The notes under the pieces are model-generated. The model did no database searches. It worked only from the letters and a program-made list of their open reading frames with translations, and was not told the origin of the DNA. Positions 24,433 through 33,672 of a stretch of 64,000 bases of DNA are shown here, one piece after another. A program made the translations under genes and the position numbers. The stretch is taken from contig NZ_AJVC01000004.1 in the NCBI RefSeq assembly GCF_000261365.1, positions 124,001-188,000 of the forward strand, written 5' to 3'. How positions within the stretch are numbered: the stretch's first letter is position 1; each line of letters starts with the position of its first letter. The stretch is from Herbaspirillum sp. GW103. GTDB lineage: Bacteria > Pseudomonadota > Gammaproteobacteria > Burkholderiales > Burkholderiaceae_D.

Positions 24433-25614
24433 TTACTTCAGCTGTTCGTTGAGCAAACCGAGGATCTTGTCGGAGATACCCGAGGTATCCGGACCACCCT
24501 CGCCGTTCTGCACGACGATGTTGCTGCTGTCGGAACCGGCACCCTTGACCACGATGCGGTACTTGGCAGCCTTCTTGTCCTTGTCCTTGGAACTGAAGAT
24601 GCGCGAGAAGAAACCTTCATCCTTCTTGTCCTTGGCATCCTGATCCTGGTCCACGTAGCGCACGTAGTAGATGCCCTGGCTGCGGTCCCGATCTTCCACG
24701 GTGAAGCCCACGCGATCCAGCGCCAGGCCGACACGGCGCCATGCGCGGTCGAAGCCCTCATCGACCTGCACACTGCTGCCGGCCGCCGTCTTCTTCAGAT
24801 GCGAACGGGCCTGCAGCGACGGGGCGCTGGCCACGGCGGCCTTGGCCTTGCTCTCCTGGACACCCAGACGCACCATCAAGCGCGACAGGAATTCAGCTTC
24901 CAGACCTGGATCGGAGGGACGCGCGGTCCACACCGAGGTCTCCTTGGCCGACCCGGTCAGCACTTCCTCGGCGCCGCGATGGCTGATGAAGATTTCGGTG
25001 GTGCCGTTGGGGCCGCGCTCCAGGCGGGTGCGGAACTTGTCGCGCTCACCGGTGGAATACAGGGAATCAAACACCTTGCCCAGCGTATTGCGGATGAAAT
25101 CCTGCGGGATCTTGGCACGGTTCTCGGCCCAGTCGGTTTCCATCACGCCGGTCTCGGGTGATTCGATGTTGATCAGGAAACCGTTGTCCTGCCAGAAGTC
25201 CTTGATCTGCGGCCACAGTTGTTCCGGGGTCTGCTTGACTACCAGCCAGCGCTGCGAGCCGTCGCGTTCGATACGTACCGCATCGCCCTGGGTGTCGGGG
25301 GCTACGGTGGCCACCTCGGTGGTCGGCTTGGTCTGCTGTTCCAGCTGGTAGCCGGAGGCAGTAGCCACGCCCTTGTTGGCTTCGGGGATGGCGTAGCGGT
25401 TGTCGCGCTGCAGCTGGGTCAGGTCGGGCGGCACTTCCAGGCGGGGGCCGCGGGCCTTTTCGGCGCTCTTGTAATCGATACGGTCGCCTTCGAGCATGCT
25501 GCCGACGGACGAGCATCCGGCCAGTCCGGCCAGCGCCAGTGCGACGACGATGCTGCGTTGGGTGAGTGTGTACGCGGAGCGGGAGACCGGACGAACGTTC
25601 TTGCTATTAGTCAT
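24433..25614 (-). CDS. bamC: Outer-membrane assembly lipoprotein BamC
   Basis: The 393-residue lipoprotein accessory factor belongs to the BAM complex that folds outer-membrane beta-barrels. The signal peptide ends in a lipobox LAGC (about residue 34), followed by SSVGSMLEGDRIDYKSA, the typical BamC unstructured start that binds BamD. Two helix-grip domains follow. It sits directly after dapA, the same arrangement as in E. coli (dapA-bamC). The length is somewhat above E. coli BamC (344). An MBL hydrolase gene follows 18 bp downstream. Confidence 0.92.
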   Translation of the reverse strand: MTNSKNVRPVSRSAYTLTQRSIVVALALAGLAGCSSVGSMLEGDRIDYKSAEKARGPRLEVPPDLTQLQRDNRYAIPEANKGVATASGYQLEQQTKPTTEVATVAPDTQGDAVRIERDGSQRWLVVKQTPEQLWPQIKDFWQDNGFLINIESPETGVMETDWAENRAKIPQDFIRNTLGKVFDSLYSTGERDKFRTRLERGPNGTTEIFISHRGAEEVLTGSAKETSVWTARPSDPGLEAEFLSRLMVRLGVQESKAKAAVASAPSLQARSHLKKTAAGSSVQVDEGFDRAWRRVGLALDRVGFTVEDRDRSQGIYYVRYVDQDQDAKDKKDEGFFSRIFSSKDKDKKAAKYRIVVKGAGSDSSNIVVQNGEGGPDTSGISDKILGLLNEQLK

Positions 25615-25675
25615 ATCGTTACTAGTGAAAGCGGAATCGGATTTCAGGAGACCTGCGCCAAAGCGGCCAAGCCGA

Positions 25676-26554
25676 TCAGTTTAAGACGCCGGACTCGCGC
25701 AGGGCCGCGCGCACGGTGTCGTGGAAGGACTCACCCAGCGGCGCCAGCGGCAGGCGCATGCCCGACGGGATCAGACCCATCTCCTGCATGGCCCACTTGA
25801 CCGGCACCGGGTTGGGCTCGACGAAGAGCTTGTTGTGCAGCGGCAGCAGCTTGTTGTTCAGTTCCACGGCACGGGCGATGTTGCCGCTCATGGCGGCCAC
25901 GCACAGTTCGTGCATGTCGCGCGGGGCGACGTTGGCGGTCACCGAGATATTACCGGCGCCGCCGTAGAACATCAGCGCGATGGCGGTGGCGTCGTCACCC
26001 GAATAGACCGCGAAGCTCTTGGGTGCCAGGCGGATCAGGTCGGTGCCGCGACCGATGTTGCCGGTGGCATCCTTGACCCCCACGATGCCCTTGACCTGCG
26101 CCAGGCGCAGGATGGTCTCGTTGCTCATGTCGGCAACCGTACGACCGGGCACGTTGTACAGGATCACCGGCAGATCCACCGCTTCGGCGATGGTCTTGAA
26201 GTGCAGGTACATGCCTTCCTGGGTCGGACGGTTGTAGTAGGGCACCACCTGCAGGGAGGCATCGGCACCGACCTTCTTGGCGAAGGCGGTCAGTTCGATG
26301 GCTTCGGAAGTGGAATTGCCGCCAGTGCCGGCGATGATGGGAATGCGTTTGGCCGTGTGCTCGACCGCGACCCTGATCAGTTCGCAGTGCTCTTCCATCG
26401 AGACAGTGGGCGATTCGCCAGTGGTACCGACGATGACGATGCTGTCCGTTCCCTCGGCGATGTGCCAGTCGATCAGCTTGCGCAGGCCGTCGTAGTCGAG
26501 GCTGCCGTCCGGATACATGGGAGTGACGATTGCAACAATGCTACCCTTGATCAT
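25676..26554 (-). CDS. dapA: 4-hydroxy-tetrahydrodipicolinate synthase
   Basis: The 292-residue enzyme condenses pyruvate with aspartate semialdehyde at the start of the lysine/diaminopimelate branch. The TIM-barrel protein shows GTTGES (about residues 43-48), YYNRPTQEG with the catalytic Tyr (about residue 133) and GVKDATGN with the Schiff-base Lys (about residue 161). The length and start ([13 protein letters not shown]) are standard. It leads the operon with bamC 61 bp downstream. Its substrate comes from Asd, encoded further along this window. Confidence 0.97.
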   Translation of the reverse strand: MIKGSIVAIVTPMYPDGSLDYDGLRKLIDWHIAEGTDSIVIVGTTGESPTVSMEEHCELIRVAVEHTAKRIPIIAGTGGNSTSEAIELTAFAKKVGADASLQVVPYYNRPTQEGMYLHFKTIAEAVDLPVILYNVPGRTVADMSNETILRLAQVKGIVGVKDATGNIGRGTDLIRLAPKSFAVYSGDDATAIALMFYGGAGNISVTANVAPRDMHELCVAAMSGNIARAVELNNKLLPLHNKLFVEPNPVPVKWAMQEMGLIPSGMRLPLAPLGESFHDTVRAALRESGVLN

Positions 26555-26654
26555 GGTGTGCGTATGTAAGGTGATGGTCAGAATAAAGGCCTGATTGTAG
26601 CGGATAGACGCCTCATCAGGTCAAATTGCGGCTGCTACAGATGAAAGCGGACGT

Positions 26655-26691
26655 AAAAAAAAACCGGAGAGCTCGCCCCCCTGCGGGCCGG
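26655..26691 (-). terminator. Possible terminator after trpS
   Basis: On the minus strand an imperfect GC-rich stem (CCGG 26691-26688 with CCGG 26667-26664, inner pairs uncertain) is followed by nine T residues (26663-26655). Position 50-80 bp beyond the trpS stop fits. Confidence 0.5.
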
Positions 26692-26740
26692 ACGGGATCA
26701 TGGCCCCGCCTTGCCGCAGATCAATAACGATCGGCAAGGT

Positions 26741-27940
26741 TCAATACCCCAGTCCCATCGCTTCGCGCACGTCGCGCATGGTGTCCTGGGCCAGCTTGCG
26801 GGCCTTTTCGCAGCCGTCGGCGACGATGGCCCGCACCAGGGAAGGATCATCCAGGTAAGGCTGGGCACGCTCGAGCATGGGTTGCTGCTCCTGCAGGATG
26901 GCATCGATCACCGGCTGCTTGCACTCCAGGCAACCGATCCCGGCCGAACGGCAGCCCTTGGCCGCCCATTCCTTCACTTCCGCGCTGGAATACACCTGGT
27001 GGAACTGCCATACCGGGCATTTATCCGGATCGCCAGGATCGCTGCGGCGCACGCGCTGCGGATCGGTCGGCATGGTCTTGACCTTCCTGGTGACCGAGGC
27101 GGCATCTTCCCGCAGAGCGATGGCATTGCCGTAGCTCTTGGACATCTTGGCACCATCCAGCCCCGGCAGGCGCGACGCCTCGGTGAGCATGGCCTGCGGC
27201 TCGGTGAGGATGAGCTTGCGGCTGCCTTCGAGGTAGCCGAACAAGCGTTCACGATCGATCATCGACAGGTTCTGGGCATCGTCCAGCATGGCCTTGGCCT
27301 GCTCCAAGGCTTCATCGTCGCCCTTTTCCTGGAATTGGGTACGCAGTTCCAGATACAGCTTGGCGCGCTTGCTGCCCAGCTTCTTGGTGGCGGCCAGGGC
27401 CTTTTCCTCGAACCCCTTTTCCTTGCCATAGAGGTGGTTAAAGCGCCGCGCAATCTCGCGCATGATCTCGATATGCGGCACCTGGTCTTCGCCCACCGGC
27501 ACCTGGCTGGCGCGATAAATCAGCACGTCGGCCGCCTGCAGCAGGGGATACCCCAGGAAGCCATAGGTGGCCAGGTCGCGGTCGGCCAGCTTTTCCTGCT
27601 GGTCCTTGTAGGTCGGCACGCGTTCCAGCCAGCCCAGCGGCGTGGCCATGGACAGCAGCAGATGCAGCTCGGCATGCTCGGGCACGCGCGACTGGATGAA
27701 CAGCGTCGCCTGGGCGGGGTCGACCCCGGCGGCGAGCCAGTCGATCACCATTTCCCAGGTGCTGGTCTCGATCACGGAGGGATCGTCGTAATGGGTGGTC
27801 AGTGCATGCCAGTCGGCCACGAAGAACAGGCAGGGCAATTCGGACTGCAGCTTGACCCAGTTCTTCAGGGCACCGTGATAGTGGCCCAGGTGCAGCGCGC
27901 CCGTGGGGCGCATGCCGGAGACGACGCGGTCAGGATACAT
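26741..27940 (-). CDS. trpS: Tryptophanyl-tRNA synthetase with a Cys quartet
   Basis: The 399-residue class I synthetase charges tRNA-Trp. HLGH at residues 17-20 is the HIGH motif, and KMSKS lies in DGAKMSKSYGN. Compared with E. coli TrpRS (334 residues) it has extra sequence in the C-terminal half. That part contains Cys308, Cys330, Cys337 and Cys340 (C-x21-C-x6-C-x2-C), close to the C-x22-C-x6-C-x2-C pattern that binds a [4Fe-4S] cluster in Thermotoga maritima TrpRS. The true start is ATG 27940 (MYPDRVVSGMRPTG); the frame extends 32 codons further upstream without similarity. It lies 43 bp downstream of the M50 protease gene. Confidence 0.95.
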   Translation of the reverse strand: MYPDRVVSGMRPTGALHLGHYHGALKNWVKLQSELPCLFFVADWHALTTHYDDPSVIETSTWEMVIDWLAAGVDPAQATLFIQSRVPEHAELHLLLSMATPLGWLERVPTYKDQQEKLADRDLATYGFLGYPLLQAADVLIYRASQVPVGEDQVPHIEIMREIARRFNHLYGKEKGFEEKALAATKKLGSKRAKLYLELRTQFQEKGDDEALEQAKAMLDDAQNLSMIDRERLFGYLEGSRKLILTEPQAMLTEASRLPGLDGAKMSKSYGNAIALREDAASVTRKVKTMPTDPQRVRRSDPGDPDKCPVWQFHQVYSSAEVKEWAAKGCRSAGIGCLECKQPVIDAILQEQQPMLERAQPYLDDPSLVRAIVADGCEKARKLAQDTMRDVREAMGLGY

Positions 27941-27983
27941 GGCGGTTGGCGTGGGTTGGTGGTTGGCGATTCGACATGAACGC

Positions 27984-28643
27984 TCAGAACAGCAAGGTGA
28001 TGGGGAAGGTAATGAGCTGCAGCAGCTTGCCGGCAACGAACATCACGGGCGCCATCCACCAAGCATAGATCACCTTGAGCAGTACCAGCGCCATGACGAT
28101 GAAGAAGCCATAAGGCTCGATCTGGGCAAATTTATACGCATATCGGTTCGGCAACAAGCTGGTGAGGATGCGCCCACCATCCAGCGGCGGGATCGGGAAC
28201 AGGTTGAAAGCGAACATCACCAGATTGGTCTGCACCCCGGCCTTGGCCATGAGTGTGAAGAATTCTTCCTGCACCCCGGCCAGCGCCAGGCCATAGATGG
28301 CCAGCAACCACAGCAATGCCATGAAGAAATTGGCAGCGGGACCGGCCAGCGAGACCCAGGCCATGTCGCGCTTGGGCTTGCGCAGGTGGCCGAAATTGAT
28401 CGGCACCGGCCTGGCGTAGCCGAACAGGAAGGCACCGCTGGTGGCAAAGTACAGCAGCAGCGGAATGACGATAGTGCCGAAGGGATCGATGTGCTTGAGC
28501 GGATTGAGGCTCATGCGCCCCATCGAATAAGCCGTGGTATCCCCGAAAAACTTGGCCGCATAGGCGTGTGCGGCCTCATGCAGGGTAATGGCGAAGAGGA
28601 CGGGCAGCGCGTATACCGCGACAGTCTGGATGAGTTCGTTCAT
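27984..28643 (-). CDS. Site-2-protease-family intramembrane metalloprotease (M50)
   Basis: The 219-residue membrane protein has about six predicted helices. The first helix contains the zinc motif HEAAHAY (HExxH, about residues 22-26). The third conserved element, NLFPIPPLDGGRI (about residue 147), carries the NPxPPxDG-type Asp ligand. This is the short YwhC-like form without a PDZ domain. The family cleaves membrane-embedded substrates; the target here is unknown. It lies between yciO and trpS on the same strand, an arrangement common in beta-proteobacteria. Confidence 0.9.
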   Translation of the reverse strand: MNELIQTVAVYALPVLFAITLHEAAHAYAAKFFGDTTAYSMGRMSLNPLKHIDPFGTIVIPLLLYFATSGAFLFGYARPVPINFGHLRKPKRDMAWVSLAGPAANFFMALLWLLAIYGLALAGVQEEFFTLMAKAGVQTNLVMFAFNLFPIPPLDGGRILTSLLPNRYAYKFAQIEPYGFFIVMALVLLKVIYAWWMAPVMFVAGKLLQLITFPITLLF

Positions 28644-28733
28644 GGGCGGGGATTTTAGCAGAGGGACAATACAATGCCCCGGAATCGCACGAAGCCCGAC
28701 CGGCCGGCCAGGCTTTTTTGAAAAATCATTCGC

Positions 28734-29369
28734 TCAGGCAGCCTGCAAACCGAAGATGCTTGCGTCTCCCCTGCCCTGGCGTACCAGCACGGGTTCATTG
28801 TCATCGGTGAGGTCGATCACGGTGGTCGGCTCCAGGCTGCAGGCCCCGCTGTCGATGACCAGTTCGATTCTCTTTTCCAGATGACTGCGGATGTCCTCGG
28901 CGCTGGTCAGCGGCAGGTCTTCGTCCGGCAGGATCAGGGTGGTGCCCAGGAGCGGCTGGCCCAGCTCCTCCAGCAGCATGTGGGCGATGCGATTCTCGGG
29001 CACGCGCAGGCCGATGGTCTTGCGCGAGGGGTGCGAGAGGCGGCGCGGCACTTCCTTGGTGGCTTCCAGGATGAAGGTATAGGCCCCTGGGGTGGCGGCC
29101 TTGAGCAGGCGGTACTGGCGGTTGTCCACCTTGGCGTACAGGGCGATCTCGGAAAGGTCGCGGCACAGCAGGGTCAGGTGATGCTTGTCGTCCACGCCCC
29201 GGATGCGGCGCACGCGCTCGACGGCATCCTTGTTGTCCAGCTGGCAGACCAGGGCGTAGCAGGAGTCGGTGGGCAGGGCCACCAGGCCGCCCTTGTGGAT
29301 GATCTGCGCGGCTTGCTTGATCAGGCGCAGTTGCGGGTTGTCGGGGTGAATCTCGAAAAACTGGCTCAT
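28734..29369 (-). CDS. yciO: YrdC/Sua5-domain protein YciO
   Basis: The 211-residue protein belongs to the YciO branch of the TsaC/Sua5 superfamily. The N-terminus MSQFFEIHPDNPQ, the nucleotide-site segment ALPTDSCYAL and the run LLCRDLSEIALYAKVDN match YciO rather than TsaC. Family members bind ATP and RNA. YciO's role in threonylcarbamoyl-adenosine tRNA modification is uncertain, and it usually coexists with the true TsaC. ATG 29369 is the family start, although the frame runs further upstream. Downstream on the same strand follow the M50 protease and trpS. Confidence 0.9.
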   Translation of the reverse strand: MSQFFEIHPDNPQLRLIKQAAQIIHKGGLVALPTDSCYALVCQLDNKDAVERVRRIRGVDDKHHLTLLCRDLSEIALYAKVDNRQYRLLKAATPGAYTFILEATKEVPRRLSHPSRKTIGLRVPENRIAHMLLEELGQPLLGTTLILPDEDLPLTSAEDIRSHLEKRIELVIDSGACSLEPTTVIDLTDDNEPVLVRQGRGDASIFGLQAA

Positions 29370-29405
29370 GATGCGGTTTCCGTTTCCAATCCAAATCCAA
29401 ATCGT

Positions 29406-29440
29406 AAAAAGCACAACGGCGGTGTCGCCACCGCCGTTGT
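29406..29440 (-). terminator. Rho-independent terminator after htpX
   Basis: Perfect 12-bp stem ACAACGGCGGTG (29413-29424) / CACCGCCGTTGT (29429-29440). On the minus strand a T-rich run follows at 29410-29406. Confidence 0.88.
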
Positions 29441-29455
29441 CGCTGCCCGCCGGGC

Positions 29456-30331
29456 TCAGCGCTGGCCGCGCAGGGCGGCGATGCGCTGTTCCAGTGGCGG
29501 GTGCGTCGAGAACAGTTCCATGATGCCGGGCTTGTCGCTGATGCCCAGGGCGGCCATGTTCTGCGGCAAGCCTTCCGGGGAGAAGCCCCCCAGCCGCGCC
29601 AGCGCATTGATCATCGGCTGGGGCGTGCCCAACAGGCGCGCCGCGCCGGCATCGGCCCGGAATTCGCGATGGCGCGAGAACCAGGCCACGATCATCGAGG
29701 CACCGATGCCGAAGACCACCTGGCACACCATCACCGTGACCATGTAGCCGATGCCGGGACCGGAGTCGTCGTTGTTGCGACGCAGGGCCGAGTCGACGAA
29801 ATAGCCGACCACGCGCGACAGGAACACCACGAAGGTGTTCACCACGCCCTGAATCAGCGTCATGGTGACCATGTCGCCATTGGCGATGTGGGCCACCTCG
29901 TGGCCCAGCACGGCTTCCACCTCTTCCTGCGTCATGCCTTGCAGCAGCCCGGTGGATACCGCCACCAGGGCCGAATCCCTGAACGCGCCGGTGGCAAAGG
30001 CATTGGGTTCACCCTCATAGACCGCCACTTCGGGCATGCCGATACCGGCGCGCTGGGCCAGCTTGCCTACGGTCTGCAACAGCCAGGCTTCGGTGCCGTT
30101 CATGGGCGTCTCGATCACGCGCGCGCCGGTGGACCACTTGGCCATGCTCTTGCTCATCAGCAAGGAGATGATCGATCCGGTAAAACCGACCACCAGCGAA
30201 AACACCAGCAGCATCGGCAGGTTCAGCCCGGAGCGGGTGAGGAAGCGGTCCACGCCCAACAGGGAGAGGATCACGCTCATCACCACCAGCACGGCGATGT
30301 TGGTGGCGATAAACAGCAGGATGCGTTTCAT
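29456..30331 (-). CDS. htpX: HtpX membrane-bound zinc protease (M48B)
   Basis: The 291-residue inner-membrane protease degrades misfolded membrane proteins. Two N-terminal transmembrane helices (about residues 4-24 and 35-55) precede the zinc motif [11 protein letters not shown] (HExxH, about residue 140). Two further helices and the third ligand (Glu in [10 protein letters not shown]) follow. The length matches E. coli HtpX (293). Its own terminator follows directly. It lies between rnm and yciO, genes that are neighbours in E. coli. Confidence 0.95.
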   Translation of the reverse strand: MKRILLFIATNIAVLVVMSVILSLLGVDRFLTRSGLNLPMLLVFSLVVGFTGSIISLLMSKSMAKWSTGARVIETPMNGTEAWLLQTVGKLAQRAGIGMPEVAVYEGEPNAFATGAFRDSALVAVSTGLLQGMTQEEVEAVLGHEVAHIANGDMVTMTLIQGVVNTFVVFLSRVVGYFVDSALRRNNDDSGPGIGYMVTVMVCQVVFGIGASMIVAWFSRHREFRADAGAARLLGTPQPMINALARLGGFSPEGLPQNMAALGISDKPGIMELFSTHPPLEQRIAALRGQR

Positions 30332-30413
30332 CGGGGAAAACTCCTATCGGAAAAGTGGGTATTAGATAGGAATCAGCCTGCCGAATTCAAGAGCTTCCGG
30401 GGCGGGCGGGCTT

Positions 30414-31256
30414 TCACAGTCCCCAGTCATGCCACACCGGCTTGACCCCGGTGGGCAGCGGCGGCAGCGCGCCCAGATCCATGCGCGACTCGCCCGGACC
30501 ATGGAAATCCGAACCCATCGAGCCCAGGAAGCCATAGCGGCGGGCGACCTGGGCATATTCCTGGTACTGCTCCGGCGTATGGCTGCCGGTATTGACTTCG
30601 ATGGCCACCCCGCCCAGTTGCTTGAACTCGTCGAAGAGCGCGCCAAACTGTGTCGGCGTGTACTTGTAGCGGCCCGGATGAGCGATCACCGCCACCCCGC
30701 CCGCGCCGCGGATCCAGCGCACCGATTCTTCCAGCGTGGCCCAGCGATGCGGCACGTAGCCGGGCTTGCCCTCGGTGAGGTAGTTGGCGAAGACTTCCTT
30801 GGTATCGCAGCAGGTGCCGCATTCCACCAGGTAGCGGGCGAAATGCGTGCGCGAGATCAGGTCCGGATTGCCCACGTGCTTCAACGCACCTTCATAGGCC
30901 CCGCCGATGCCGTGCCGCTCCAGCGCCTCGGCGATCTCGCGGGCGCGACGCTCGCGGCCGTTGCGGGTGGCGGCCAGGCCCGCGATCAGGGTCGGGTCGG
31001 TTTCGTCGATGCGCAAACCCACGATATGCACCGTATGCCCGGCCCAGGTGACCGAAATTTCCACCCCGGCCACGTGCTCCATGCCCGCTGCCCGGGCTGC
31101 CGCGCGGGCGCGCGCCACACCGCCCACTTCATCGTGGTCGGTCAGCGCCCATACGCCCACGCCATTGGCTTTGGCGCGAGCAGCCACCTCTTCCGGCGAC
31201 AGCAGGCCGTCGGAGACGTTGGAATGGCAGTGCAGATCGAACTTGAGTTCAGACAT
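30414..31256 (-). CDS. rnm: PHP-domain 5'-3' exoribonuclease / nucleotide phosphatase (RNase AM type)
   Basis: The 280-residue protein matches the YciV/TrpH family. It starts FDLHCHSNVSDG, the first PHP metal-binding motif (HxH). ALTDHDEV (about residues 45-52), VEISVTW, the HPGRYKYT segment and GSDFHGPG near the C-terminus complete the usual trinuclear metal site. E. coli RNase AM trims the 5' ends of rRNAs and other short RNAs. ATG 31256 gives the family N-terminus; an alternative TTG lies 10 codons upstream. Neither has a clear Shine-Dalgarno. Confidence 0.9.
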   Translation of the reverse strand: MSELKFDLHCHSNVSDGLLSPEEVAARAKANGVGVWALTDHDEVGGVARARAAARAAGMEHVAGVEISVTWAGHTVHIVGLRIDETDPTLIAGLAATRNGRERRAREIAEALERHGIGGAYEGALKHVGNPDLISRTHFARYLVECGTCCDTKEVFANYLTEGKPGYVPHRWATLEESVRWIRGAGGVAVIAHPGRYKYTPTQFGALFDEFKQLGGVAIEVNTGSHTPEQYQEYAQVARRYGFLGSMGSDFHGPGESRMDLGALPPLPTGVKPVWHDWGL

Positions 31257-31393
31257 AGGAAACCACAATGAAGACGCAACAAGCACAACGACCGGGCCGG
31301 TCGCTTGTGGCTGCCGCCGATCAGGAAGTGCCGGGGGGATAGGAATGCCTTCATTCTACGCGCTTGTGGCCGCCCCCGCTCGGCGCGACCGCC

Positions 31394-32305
31394 TCAGGCA
31401 GGCGGCAGCGGCTGCTGCAGGAATGCCTCGATCAATTGCGCCAGGCGCTCGGGCTGGTCATGGTGCAGCATGTGACCGGCATCGGCGATCATCTCCACCT
31501 GGGTGCTGGGGATGCAGGCAATGCGACGGTCGATTTCTTCGCGCTTCAACGAGGCCGAACCGAAGAAGCGCCAGATATCGCTGTCGATGGCCTCGATCCA
31601 CAGTACCGGTGCGGTGATGCGGCTCCAGCAGGCCATCATTTCGTCGACCCGGTACAGGATGGGACTGACCTGCTTGTGCGCCGGGTCGCCCAGGATCTGC
31701 CACAACCCGCTCTCATCCTGCTGCGCCCAGTGCCGGGCCAGGAAACCGGCACGCTCGTCCGACAGGCGCGCATTGTTCTTCTGCAGGCGCGCGGCTACTT
31801 CGTCCAGCGTCGCGTAGCCACGCAGGACGGGACGATTCTTCATCTCGTCCAGCCACTGGGTGAAGCGTCCCGGTGCCTGCTCCGGCTTGGCCGTGGGCAG
31901 GCCGATGCCTTCCAGGTTGATCAGGCGGGCGATGCGCTGGGGCCGCACCCCCGCATACAGGCTCACCACATTGCCGCCCATGCTGTGACCGAGCAGGTTG
32001 ACGGCCTGGTCGCCGGCATAGTGGTCCAGCAGGACATCGAGGTCGGCCAGGTAATCCGGGAACCAGTAGGATTGCGCCGGACTGCGCTCGGTCAGGCCGA
32101 AGCCGCGCCAGTCCGGCGCGATGACATGCCACTCCCCTTGCAGGGCATCGACCATGAACTGGAACGAGGCTGACATATCCATCCAGCCGTGCATCATGAA
32201 GATCTTGGGCGCCTGCGGGTCGCCCCAATGGCGTACGTGATAGCGCAGGCCGCGCACGGTGAGGAATTCTGAGCGGGAAGCTTTCTTGGCGATGATTGAG
32301 CGCAT
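31394..32305 (-). CDS. Alpha/beta-hydrolase
   Basis: This 303-residue cytoplasmic alpha/beta-hydrolase-fold protein has an oxyanion-region HGWMDMS, the nucleophile elbow GHSMGGN (Ser at about residue 114), a likely acid in the LWIEAIDSD segment and the catalytic His in DAGHMLHHD near the C-terminus. DWRGFGLTERS is typical of epoxide-hydrolase and esterase-like members. The substrate cannot be named. It is downstream of the patatin gene with an 84-bp gap on the same strand, so the two lipid- or ester-acting enzymes may be co-transcribed. Confidence 0.88.
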   Translation of the reverse strand: MRSIIAKKASRSEFLTVRGLRYHVRHWGDPQAPKIFMMHGWMDMSASFQFMVDALQGEWHVIAPDWRGFGLTERSPAQSYWFPDYLADLDVLLDHYAGDQAVNLLGHSMGGNVVSLYAGVRPQRIARLINLEGIGLPTAKPEQAPGRFTQWLDEMKNRPVLRGYATLDEVAARLQKNNARLSDERAGFLARHWAQQDESGLWQILGDPAHKQVSPILYRVDEMMACWSRITAPVLWIEAIDSDIWRFFGSASLKREEIDRRIACIPSTQVEMIADAGHMLHHDQPERLAQLIEAFLQQPLPPA

Positions 32306-32389
32306 GGCGTTGTCGTTGTTGTATCTGCTGTGAAGAATCAAGCAGCAAAGTATAGACAAAAGAGAACGATCGTGCGCGAAGCCGGGATT

Positions 32390-33406
32390 TCAGGGCAGGA
32401 AGCGCCCGAGGTCGAAGGTGGAGGTATGGCCGATCTGGGCGAAGTTCTGCTCCAGCCATTCCGAGGCGCGTTCGCGGCCCTGCTGAAACAGGCTGCCGAT
32501 GAAACTGGCCTGGGTATTGAGCTTGGAGAGGTTGGTCAGTTGCTCCATCAGTTCGTTGGCATCGATCATGTGGAGGTTCAACTGGCGCAGCCGCCGCTCC
32601 AGCGAGCCGAAGGCCAGCGTCGAATTCTCGGCCTCGCGCTTGGCCAGGGCCAGCCCGCTCAGCTCGGTGAAGAAGGCCGAGCTGAAGCTGATTTCCGAGA
32701 GCCGCTGGCCGATATCGTGGCTGGAGGTGGGCGTGCCGGCACGACGGCTGGGATGCAGCAGCACTACCATCACGTCGCGCGCGGTACAGGAATGCAGCAG
32801 CGGATAGATCGGCGGATTGGCCGTGAGCCCGCCGTCCCAGTAGGCTTCGCCATCGATCTCGATGGGTCGGTGCAGCGAAGGCAGGCAGGCCGAGGCCAGC
32901 AGCACGTCCACCGACAGGTCGGCATTGCGGAAGATCTTCAGCGTGCCGGTGCTGACCTGGGTGGCGGCGATGAACAATTTGAGCGCGCGCTGGCTGCGCA
33001 GGCGTTCAAAATCCACTTGCGCCACCAGGATGTCGCGCAGCGGGTTGATATCCAGCGGATTCAATTGCGTGGGCGAGAAGAAGCGCGTCATCGCCAGCAG
33101 CGCCTGCATCCCCGGCATGGGCGTGGGATTGGCGATGACAGGGGCGCCTTCGGTCGTCACGTGGTCCAGCGGGACGCCATTGGAGAGCGCCGTCCAGAAG
33201 CGCTCCAGCGCCGCGCGAGCGCCATCGCGCCCATCCTGCACATAGCCTTGCGCCATCACGGCGGCATTCATGGCCCCGGCCGAGGCACCGCTGATGCCTT
33301 CCAGGTCCAGCCGCCCATCCTCCAGCAGACGATCCAGCACGCCCCAGGTGAAGGCGCCATGCGAGCCCCCACCCTGCAGAGCCAGACTGACGATCTTGTT
33401 CGACAT
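32390..33406 (-). CDS. Patatin-like phospholipase
   Basis: The 338-residue protein has the patatin catalytic dyad. The oxyanion loop is LQGGGSHGAF (about residues 10-19), the nucleophile is in GASAG (Ser at about 41), and YWDGGLTANPP contains the DGG Asp. The ATG at 33406 has an AAGGGA ribosome-binding site; a GTG six codons upstream is less likely. No signal peptide is seen, so it should act in the cytoplasm or on the inner face of the membrane. Such enzymes release fatty acids from lipids. Directly upstream lies a hexanucleotide-iterated stretch. Confidence 0.9.
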   Translation of the reverse strand: MSNKIVSLALQGGGSHGAFTWGVLDRLLEDGRLDLEGISGASAGAMNAAVMAQGYVQDGRDGARAALERFWTALSNGVPLDHVTTEGAPVIANPTPMPGMQALLAMTRFFSPTQLNPLDINPLRDILVAQVDFERLRSQRALKLFIAATQVSTGTLKIFRNADLSVDVLLASACLPSLHRPIEIDGEAYWDGGLTANPPIYPLLHSCTARDVMVVLLHPSRRAGTPTSSHDIGQRLSEISFSSAFFTELSGLALAKREAENSTLAFGSLERRLRQLNLHMIDANELMEQLTNLSKLNTQASFIGSLFQQGRERASEWLEQNFAQIGHTSTFDLGRFLP

Positions 33407-33469
33407 GATGTCCCTTATCTTCACTCACCACCTGACGCAACAGCTGCGCCTGCACTGCCTCACTGTTGC

Positions 33470-33511
33470 CGTCATTGTCACGGTGACTGTCACTGTCACG
33501 CCGACGTCACC
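33470..33511. repeat. Imperfect hexanucleotide iteration
   Basis: Seven six-base units follow each other: CGTCAT, TGTCAC, GGTGAC, TGTCAC, TGTCAC, GCCGAC, GTCACC. Read on minus, the pattern is GTGACA-like. It lies between the divergent patatin and LOG genes, about 65 bp upstream of the patatin start. Confidence 0.6.
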
Positions 33512-33672
33512 ACTGCCACTTATGCTGCACTGCACTATCATGGTATAACAGGAACACGACTGGAGATAGTGGCTACTTGGGGCGAGGATTTGATTCTCTC
33601 GGGAAACATGAGCAGACCACCTCAGCCATTGTAGCCAAGGACTGACGTAACGACGGACACAGCAGAGGACAC

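Noticed and set aside
28693-28719. Plus-strand terminator-like sequence (AGCC...GGCT followed by six T) between yciO and the M50 protease gene
   Set aside because: No plus-strand gene lies upstream for more than 5 kb, the stem is short and interrupted, and both neighbours are transcribed on minus.
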